A DNA stretch of 23,324 nucleotides from Chloroflexi bacterium UBA6077 (GTDB lineage: Bacteria; Chloroflexota; UBA6077), in the NCBI GenBank assembly GCA_002436065.1, contig DIXP01000093.1:1-23324 (forward strand), read 5' to 3'. A program made the position numbers and the translations under genes. The notes beneath the pieces are model-generated. The model made no database searches, was not told the DNA's origin, and was given only the letters and a program-made list of their open reading frames with translations. Positions 6,180-12,712 of this stretch are shown piece by piece (the first letter of the stretch is position 1; every line of letters starts with the position of its first letter).

Positions 6180-6380
6180 CCCTCTTTGCACCGAAATCCG
6201 CGCGAATCGTGGCCTTGCTGGCCGCTTTCTGGCACCCGCAGGGCGCTGAGAGGGCCTTGAGGACCTCGCGGCTCGACCCGAACGGCCGAAAACGGCGTTC
6301 CGGCCCCCAGAAGCCGCGAGAGCTAACGCACCAGCGCATCAGCACCGGACCTCTCGCGGAATCCCCCGGCTGTCACGACG
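6180..6380 (-). promoter_or_regulatory. Probable CRISPR leader between cas2 and the array
   Basis: These 201 bases lie between the cas2 stop and the repeat at 6144-6179 and hold no convincing gene. If the array is read leftward, this is where the leader should be. It is GC-rich rather than AT-rich, and I see no strong -35/-10 pair, so array transcription could also come from the cas operon. The alternative leader, left of 5488, is only 18 bases long before the IS end. Confidence 0.5.
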
Positions 6381-6671
6381 TCACACCACTACCGGACCAC
6401 GCCTCGGGAACGGCGTGGGCTTCCCCAGGGTGGTGAAGCATTCCTGCCCGCGCCCCTCCACCGGCCCGGCATCCACGATCAACACGCGGTCTTCTCTCAT
6501 GTTAAGGATCTTTGTGAGCGCCTCCTCCAGCCGCACTCGGGCGCTGGTCGACAGGTCGCACACGAACACCGAGTACTGCACCGGCTGCCCGAAGCCCAGC
6601 AACTTCTTGTGCGCCCGCTCCAACCGCTTCGGGTCGGCAATATCGTAGCAGACGAGAAAGCGGTTGGGCAC
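6381..6671 (-). CDS. cas2: Cas2 endoribonuclease-like adaptation protein
   Basis: This 96-residue protein has normal length for Cas2. It carries the first strand with the conserved Asp (FLVCYDIADPKR, D10), the helix and the QYSVFVCDL strand, and the 'R..i' segment (REDRVLIVDAG). It forms the Cas1-Cas2 integration complex that inserts new spacers at the leader end of the array. It starts two bases after the cas4-cas1 stop and is the last cas gene before the probable leader, as in other type I-G loci such as the Geobacter sulfurreducens one. The reading frame is intact, but spacer acquisition would also require the damaged upstream gene. Confidence 0.95.
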   Translation of the reverse strand: MPNRFLVCYDIADPKRLERAHKKLLGFGQPVQYSVFVCDLSTSARVRLEEALTKILNMREDRVLIVDAGPVEGRGQECFTTLGKPTPFPRRGPVVV

Positions 6672-6673
6672 GG

Positions 6674-8405
6674 CTATCTCGTCCTGAACACCGGGTAGGA
6701 GCTCAGTTCTCCCAGGAGGTGCCGCGCTAGCAACCGCGCCTGCACCTCCATGATCCGCCGGTAGCTGACCGCGTAGCCGAACAGCGGGTGGGTGATCGTC
6801 GCGTCCATGCGCCGTTCAAACGCCTCGATCACCTTGCGCCGTCCCGTCTGTGTGAGCGCCACCTCCCCCCCTCGGGCGATCGCGTGCTCGCCGCCGATCT
6901 CGCCGTTGTTGATCATCCCGATGCAGACCGAGTCCGCGATTATGGACCTGAACTCCTCGGCCAGGTCCAGCGCGAGCGCGGGCTTGCCATACTTCGGCTG
7001 GTGATAGAAACCCAGGTAGGGGTCGAAGCCCACCGCGATCGCCGTCACCATCGCCTGCCTGATCAGCATCGAGTAGAGGAACGAGATGATCGCGTTCACG
7101 GGATCCCTCGGCGGCCGCCGGTTCCGGCCTTGGAAGTTGAAGATCATTCCCCCGGCCTTCAGCATCCCCTGGAACTCGCCGAAGTAGGCCCGCGCCGCCG
7201 CGCCCTCGATCCCCAGCAGCGTCTCCATGGACTCGGCCGCCTGCGTCCGCGCTGCCAGCCTGTCCAGCTCGGCAAGCACGGCGGCGGGAGGGTCCTTGTG
7301 GTTCCGGCGCAGCAGCGTCCGGCTGTTCTTGATCTTGCCGAACATGATCCGCCTGGCGATCGGGAGCGACGCCCCGGTCGACATCGCGGCCGCGTACTGC
7401 CGGCAGCGAAGCTCGACGTTCTTGTGCGCCATGCCGGTGGTTATCCCCTGAAACCATCCACCGTAAGAGAAGTAGCACACCGGGATGTCGCGGGCGCACA
7501 ACTCCCGAAGTGCCTGGCTGGTCACCTGCACGTTCCCGTACAGTGCCAGGTGGGAGACCTCCATCAGGCGGGCCGTCTGGAGCAGGGAGCCCTTGACCCT
7601 TATCTCCAGCAAGTCCCCCGTCTTCCCAACGATCGCCCCCTGGGCTTGGACGTACAGGGGGAGCGCGTCGTCACGGCCGGGTACGAGCCGCCGGACGTCC
7701 TGGCGGCGCGGCGCCCGGGCAGGCTCGGAGAGCAGGTTGATTTCGTCGGGCAGGCAGATCCCCACCAGGGAGCAGCGGGGGCATTTGGGGCTGTCCTGGA
7801 GCGGAGGTGGGATCCTGCCCCCCGACGCCATCGTGCGCAGCTCCCCCAGCAGCTCCCTGGTCCGGCTCTCCAGCGCGTCGTCGAAGGGCACGGTTACCCG
7901 CTCCTTCGCCTCCACGAAGTACAGCACGCCCTCGGAGCAGCTGTAGCCGTTCGCCCTCAGCAGCAGGCTCTGCAGGCAGAGCTGCACCCGCTCCGGCTCC
8001 CAGGCGCCGCCGGGGGCGTTCGGGGGCCTGCCGCGCTTGTAGTCCACGGGCGTGACGCGCCCGCCCTCCCCCTCTACGAGGTCGATCCGGGCGATGGCGC
8101 CCAGCGCCTCGCCGGAGAGCATGACCGATCGGGCGTGGATCTTCCGCGCCGGGTCGTCTGGCTCGGGACCCCTCGCCGCCCTCGGGCGGCTCCGGCAGGT
8201 CGCCGCCCGGCCGGTCCACGCGCCTGTGCTGGAAGCGCCCCTCGACCGTGTCCGCGCTGTCCGCGAACTCGCCCTGGACCCACTCCAGGTACGCAAGCCG
8301 AGGGCAGTAGGCGAACTCGTTCAACATCCGTGCCGGTACGAGGTCCGGGGCAGGATGCGCCGGCGCGGGGGCCGCTTCCGGCCCTACCGTGCTGAATTCG
8401 ACCAT
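6674..8405 (-). CDS. cas4-cas1: Cas4-Cas1 fusion, frameshifted in the Cas4 part
   Basis: The start is the ATG at 8403-8405, behind a strong GGAGGTGA. The first frame encodes Cas4 residues 1-80, including the iron-sulfur Cys in EFAYCPRLAYLEW. It then leaves the frame near 8165-8172 (GGGACCCC, plus strand), where one extra base shifts reading into the long frame that continues to 6674. That frame has the RecB-like Asp and DYK (ARIDLVEG, TPVDYKRG), the three-Cys cluster CPRCSLVGIC, then a complete Cas1 domain with catalytic Glu (LLGIEGAAARAYF), His (LGFYHQPKYG) and Glu (LDLAEEFRS). Cas4 trims prespacers and selects PAM; Cas1 integrates. Such fusions are typical of type I-G. As written, no full-length fusion is made; Cas1 could survive from an internal start. 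A sequencing or assembly indel is a serious alternative. Confidence 0.9.
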
Positions 8406-8462
8406 CGTCTCACCTCCTTCTCCGCCGCGCCTCCAGCCTCTCGCGTCAGGCGCGGCCGTGGC

Positions 8463-8491
8463 GGCAGCCGGACGTGGGGCGTCCGGCTGCC
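8463..8491 (-). promoter_or_regulatory. Strong hairpin directly after csb2, before cas4-cas1
   Basis: GGCAGCCGGACG (8463-8474) and CGTCCGGCTGCC (8480-8491) form a perfect 12-bp inverted repeat with a 5-base loop, beginning at the base after the csb2 stop. No T-run follows in the direction of transcription, so it is not a textbook terminator. It could stabilise the upstream mRNA, partially terminate, or set the ratio of interference to adaptation proteins. Confidence 0.6.
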
Positions 8492-10708
8492 CTAGGGTGC
8501 AGGTGCAGCCCCCGCGCGAACCGACGCCTCCCGTCCTCCGCCCGCGAACAGCCCGCCTCCGAGATGGCAGCTCCGACCGAGCAGAATGGGTCCATCGACC
8601 GCCACGTCGAACTCGATCCTCGCCTCGCCAGATAGGCCGGCGCCCTCCACGCCACGCAGGATACCGGGCGTGACCGCCGGCTTGGGCAGGCCCCGCCGCA
8701 GGCATTCGCCCGCCAGGTCCGCGGAGAGAGCGGCTGCGGCCCCGATGTGTTTGGCGTGGCGAGTCGCCAGGTAGGACGTCACGCTCACCCACACGCGGAA
8801 CGGCGCGAAGAGCGGGTCGCTGCCCGGATCGACCGCGTCGGCGCGCAGCGACAGGCACCCTGCAGCACCCGCCCGCAGCTCGGAGAGTCTGGCGAGGGCT
8901 GTGTCCAGGGTATCCAGGTAGCGGATCTCAGCCTGTGTCGGCGCGCGGCGGTCCACGACGTGAGGCGCGAGGACCAGCAGGCGCTTCAAGCCCGGGTCGA
9001 AGGCGAAGGAGAGGTGGCGGTGCCCTGATCGCGACGGGGAGCCTTCGGCCTCGTGTCCGGTGAAAAAGCCGGGGAGGTCCGCGTGCGGGCCGAGAACCTC
9101 CTGCACCCTGGCCATCACGGCGCGACGGAGCGCCCGCGCCAGCCCCTCTGGGTCCGTAGTTGTGGCCAGGCCACCTTCCACGGCGAAGGCATGCACCCCC
9201 ACCGGCTGCCGCGCGGGGGCCATCACCCCCAGCCCGAGGAAGCGGCCGTCCCCTATGACCAGCGGCCCCTGCACGGGAGCGTCGAAGGCAACCTCCACGT
9301 GCCAGAGCCGCTCCTTTCGAAATCGGGTTCCGGGCGCGAACGCCTCCGCGCGCTCCCCCCTGCCCTCGAACGGCTCCCGCTGGACGCGTATGGTCTCCGC
9401 GCGGGCGTGCACCCCTGCGTGCCGCAGCGCCTGTGCTACCGCAGCGGCAGCGCGAGCCTCCTCCGCCGCACGCTCCGCCCCATCCTTGGCTTCCTCCGCG
9501 ATCCGCTTGGGGTCTATGCGGCGCCAGCTCGCGGCCTCGGGCAGCGCTGCGGGCGTGACACTGCGCCAGATGCGGCTGCGAGCGCCCCCCTCCACCCCGA
9601 AGTGCTCGAGCATCTTCGCGTGGCCGGCCGGCACGACCACCGCGTCCAGATCCGTGTTCTTCAGGTCGAGCCCGGAAAAGGCCCAGTGCACGTCGTCGGG
9701 CCGCACCGGGCCCCCCGCTGGGACCTCCACCAGCACCCGGCGGATCCCCCTGTCCGCGTGCTGGAAGCCGATGGAGGGCAGCGGAACGATTCTGACCCGG
9801 AGGGAAGTAGGACCCTCTCCGGTGCCGTCCGGCTTCCGCCCCACGAGCACCTGTTCGATCTGCGCGGCGCTATCGGGCAGCGCCCGCCGCAGCCGCTCCA
9901 CGGCCCCGTCGCGCAGCCAGACGACGAGGCTGGAAGCGAGGGCCAGAGGCAAGGCCGCCAAGCCCGCCTGGCCGGAGCGATGGCGCAGCTCGTACAGCCG
10001 CCGCGAGGGTGGGCTGTCGTACGGGACCTGGAGGAAGTGCGCCGCGGGTAGCTGCGAGAAGACCCTACGACTCCCCGCAGCCGATGGATCAGCCTTCAGA
10101 CGGCTGCAACCCGCCGCGTGGCGCGCTAGGAGGCTGCGCAGCGATCCTTGCACAGGGCACGCGAGTGTCCTGCCCGCGCCGCCAGGGGAGGGTCGCCAGA
10201 CCGTACCCGGATAGCTAGACAGCCTGGCCTGGAACTCCTCTTCCGTGACGACCTCGCTGGTCGCCCACGCCATATCAATTCCGCGTCCGAACTGATAGAG
10301 ACGACCCACGATGTCGCGAACCGCCTGACAATTGCGTGCACAGTCAACCGGATTCTCGAGACTCCAGCCGTAGAGGAAGAGCGGCTCACCATCAAGCAAA
10401 CGTGGCTGGACCCGCTTCGCATCCCGGACCTCCGAGACGCGGCCGGGATCCCCATCGACAGCGTCGAGGTCGTTATCAGGCACGTAGTTGGTGAAGGGCT
10501 GGCCGACCTTAGCCCTGGGAAAGGCGATCGTCGTCGGCCCGAGCGTCTCAAGCCACTCAAGCGCAACCAGGACGTCCTCCGAGAGAGACCCCAGCGCAGC
10601 CCCGGCTACCAGCGCCTGGAACAATCGCGCCGGCGAGGGCGGCCATTCAGGAGAGCCGTGGTAGCGATCGTTGTGGAGATGGACGGTAATTACTAGCGCG
10701 CCGACCAT
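8492..10708 (-). CDS. csb2: Csb2: Cas5-Cas6 fusion of type I-G
   Basis: This 738-residue protein belongs to the GSU0054/Csb2 family. The N-terminus (ALVITVHLHNDRYHGSPEWP, then PSPARLFQALVAGA) is the Cas5-like start of that family. Glycine-rich RAMP loops are seen at about 486-495 (GDGRFLGLG) and 706-722 (GPILLGRSCHLGGGLF). A charged Ala/Glu-rich helix at about 400-428 separates the halves. The known role is crRNA processing by the Cas6-like half and capping the 5' handle by the Cas5-like half of Cascade. It is rather long for the family (often about 500-600 residues). The start follows the csb1 stop by seven bases, with GGGAGGGAAGTGAGG upstream. The frame is intact. Confidence 0.9.
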   Translation of the reverse strand: MVGALVITVHLHNDRYHGSPEWPPSPARLFQALVAGAALGSLSEDVLVALEWLETLGPTTIAFPRAKVGQPFTNYVPDNDLDAVDGDPGRVSEVRDAKRVQPRLLDGEPLFLYGWSLENPVDCARNCQAVRDIVGRLYQFGRGIDMAWATSEVVTEEEFQARLSSYPGTVWRPSPGGAGRTLACPVQGSLRSLLARHAAGCSRLKADPSAAGSRRVFSQLPAAHFLQVPYDSPPSRRLYELRHRSGQAGLAALPLALASSLVVWLRDGAVERLRRALPDSAAQIEQVLVGRKPDGTGEGPTSLRVRIVPLPSIGFQHADRGIRRVLVEVPAGGPVRPDDVHWAFSGLDLKNTDLDAVVVPAGHAKMLEHFGVEGGARSRIWRSVTPAALPEAASWRRIDPKRIAEEAKDGAERAAEEARAAAAVAQALRHAGVHARAETIRVQREPFEGRGERAEAFAPGTRFRKERLWHVEVAFDAPVQGPLVIGDGRFLGLGVMAPARQPVGVHAFAVEGGLATTTDPEGLARALRRAVMARVQEVLGPHADLPGFFTGHEAEGSPSRSGHRHLSFAFDPGLKRLLVLAPHVVDRRAPTQAEIRYLDTLDTALARLSELRAGAAGCLSLRADAVDPGSDPLFAPFRVWVSVTSYLATRHAKHIGAAAALSADLAGECLRRGLPKPAVTPGILRGVEGAGLSGEARIEFDVAVDGPILLGRSCHLGGGLFAGGGREASVRAGAAPAP

Positions 10709-10715
10709 GGCCGCC

Positions 10716-11789
10716 TCACTTCCCTCCCTTCTTCACATCTGCCTGCGCGAGATCCTCGCGGAAGATCACGGTCTCGCTCTCCCCCACGCCGAAGCGTGCG
10801 GCCGCCGTCGTGGCGTACTCCATGACTATCCCTTCCGGCAGGTCGACAAGCCTGCGCTGGCCCCCACGCTCCACCAGCGTCCAGGCCAGCGTCGCATCTC
10901 CCTCGGGCACCAGCAGGCAGCCCTGACGCAGGAAGGTCTCTGGAGCCGCGCTCGCGGCGATCAAAGACAGACCAAGTATGTAACGCGCCAGGTCTTCGCC
11001 CCGTTCCCCTACCCGCAGGCGTCTAAGCGCGACCAGGTTCAAGATAACCTCCCGCTCGATAGGTCCCCTCGCCAACACACCCCCGCGGGCGGTGGACGGC
11101 ACATGCACGAACCCGCGCTGCGCCAGAGGGCTCTTCTGGTTACCCTCGGCCTTCTGCTTATCATCCTCGGAGAAGACGCCTAGTGCCGTGTAGTCCAGAG
11201 CGGGGTTGTACGTCGCCGACCGCGTCAGGGTCTTAACGTCCCACGCACGGATTACGGACTGCACGATGCGCGGCAACCTGGCCATGGTGTCGCGAGAATC
11301 CCACACTCCGAACACCAGCGAAGTTGGGGCAATCCTCGCGATTTCGCTCGCGTCGCCCTTGTCGAGGTATAGCCTGAAGGCCGCCTGGGCACGATCCTTC
11401 AGCGTGCTGCATCGAATGACCGCGTCCGCGAGCCGGTGACCCACGTGGAGGATCGAAGTGCTCTTGCCATCACCGTAGGTGATCTCGATCTGCGGCACCA
11501 GCTTGCTGTACGGCTCCCGCGCGAATATGGGCTCCATCCGGTTCGCCTGCGAGCCAACACTGTCCATGGTGGCCACCTCGGTGCCGTCGGACAGGACATC
11601 GATGTTGTAGCCGATGTCCGCGTAGGTCGGCGGAAATATTACGCCGCCCTGGCCCTGGATCGGAAGCAGCCGCTGCCGCACGTACAGCCCCACTGGCCCG
11701 CCCGGATCGACAGCCCATGCATCCAGTTCAACGCCGGTCACCTGGATCGGTTCGAAGGACTCGTCCGTCGTTCTGGTTCCCTCGGTCAT
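10716..11789 (-). CDS. csb1: Csb1: Cas7-type backbone protein of type I-G
   Basis: This 357-residue protein belongs to the GSU0053/Csb1 family. Recognisable stretches are QRLLPIQGQGGVIFPPTYAD, GSQANRMEPIFAREPY, HRLADAVIRCS and VFGVWDSRDTMARLPRIVQS. The QANR-E and W-SR-T motifs are typical of the family. It polymerises along the crRNA to form the Cascade backbone. I chose the ATG at 11787-11789, which overlaps the previous stop (ATGA) and has GGAGGAAG nine bases upstream; a longer open frame upstream only mirrors the preceding gene. Tight coupling to the preceding cas8g-like gene suggests co-translation. The frame is intact. Confidence 0.92.
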   Translation of the reverse strand: MTEGTRTTDESFEPIQVTGVELDAWAVDPGGPVGLYVRQRLLPIQGQGGVIFPPTYADIGYNIDVLSDGTEVATMDSVGSQANRMEPIFAREPYSKLVPQIEITYGDGKSTSILHVGHRLADAVIRCSTLKDRAQAAFRLYLDKGDASEIARIAPTSLVFGVWDSRDTMARLPRIVQSVIRAWDVKTLTRSATYNPALDYTALGVFSEDDKQKAEGNQKSPLAQRGFVHVPSTARGGVLARGPIEREVILNLVALRRLRVGERGEDLARYILGLSLIAASAAPETFLRQGCLLVPEGDATLAWTLVERGGQRRLVDLPEGIVMEYATTAAARFGVGESETVIFREDLAQADVKKGGK

Positions 11790-12712
11790 GCTCTCACTTC
11801 CTCCTGTGCGAACGTGACGATCTTGTTCTTCCCTGACAACCTTGGCCGAAAAAGAAAACTCCGGATTGGAACCCCAACGCTGAGGCCGGCTAGCGCGGGC
11901 CGCGCGAGCATGGGTAGGACCCGGGTGCTCCATGCCCCATAGCGCACCCATCTGCCCCCGTCCGCCACCTCATCGCCTCGCCGGGATCGCAACTCGGTCG
12001 GCCTCGCATGCTCCAGGCCCCACGCCGCCAGCAGTTGCACGACGGGGGATGCCTCCACTCCAATGATGTTGCCCTTCTTCTTCTGACGGTCTATTGAGAA
12101 CCCCGTATCCATGGCGGTCCAGGCGCTTCGCGCGTCGAAGTTGAAGCTTCCGCCCAAGGGCATGAGAACCTCGAACGGCCTCGCGGCCAGTTCAACCGGC
12201 TCTGCGGCCCAGAGATCGGCGATGCCGCGCAACATCGCCGTGGCGATGCCGCAGGCCGATCGGTTACCTGAGTACAGCTTGAATCTACTACGGCCCGACC
12301 CGTCCGCCCAGTGCCCAAGCTCCACGCCAACGCCCCCAGGACAATGTAGACGTAGCGGCCTTGCCATTGCCTCGTCGACACGAGACGGATACGTCTCCAA
12401 CTCCAGGGGTCCGGCGGACGCCGCGGTACTGTCATCCTCGTCCGTCGCTGAGCGCTCCCCCACCGGGGTTGGGTCCACGTGGCCCGGAGGGACGCACTCC
12501 ATGATCTCCGCGCTTGCCAGCCACCTCAGCACCTCACCGAACGGATTATCCCGGCTGTCCGCGCGCAAAGTGAAGCGAACCCGCGTCTCGTTGCTCCAAT
12601 CGAACCCGCCCTCCGCGTCTCCCAGCAGCTTGTCCACCGCCTCGAGGAAGCCGAGGCACGCGAACACCTGGCCGGGGTTCAGCAGATCCACGGGGATAGA
12701 AGCCTCAGCCAT
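11786..12712 (-). CDS. Type I-G Cascade subunit, Cas8g-like (GSU0052-type position)
   Basis: This 308-residue protein starts at the ATG 12710-12712 with GGGAGGAT upstream, overlaps the cas3 stop by eight bases and is overlapped by csb1. The N-terminus (IPVDLLNPGQVFACLGFLEA) and the segments FKLYSGNRSACGIATAML and MPLGGSFNFDARSAW resemble the third interference gene found between cas3 and csb1 in type I-G loci, variously called Csb3, Cas8u2, Cas8g or 'Cas3-extension'. By position it should be the large-subunit-like protein that helps PAM recognition and Cas3 recruitment. An acidic, Ser/Thr-rich stretch (about 92-102, TDEDDST) interrupts the fold. I am sure it is a cas gene of this operon and less sure of the exact family name. 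Confidence 0.75.
   Translation of the reverse strand: MAEASIPVDLLNPGQVFACLGFLEAVDKLLGDAEGGFDWSNETRVRFTLRADSRDNPFGEVLRWLASAEIMECVPPGHVDPTPVGERSATDEDDSTAASAGPLELETYPSRVDEAMARPLRLHCPGGVGVELGHWADGSGRSRFKLYSGNRSACGIATAMLRGIADLWAAEPVELAARPFEVLMPLGGSFNFDARSAWTAMDTGFSIDRQKKKGNIIGVEASPVVQLLAAWGLEHARPTELRSRRGDEVADGGRWVRYGAWSTRVLPMLARPALAGLSVGVPIRSFLFRPRLSGKNKIVTFAQEEVRA

Noticed and set aside
5456..6436. 326-residue plus-strand frame and several shorter frames over the CRISPR array
   Set aside because: They are translations of the repeats (recurring FNGATTFQSWK / GHDLSVVEI), not proteins.
6788..8395. Long plus-strand frame of 535 residues opposite cas4-cas1
   Set aside because: Antisense shadow of a GC-rich gene; composition is Arg/Pro/Ala-rich and no domain is visible, while the minus strand encodes clear Cas4-Cas1 motifs.
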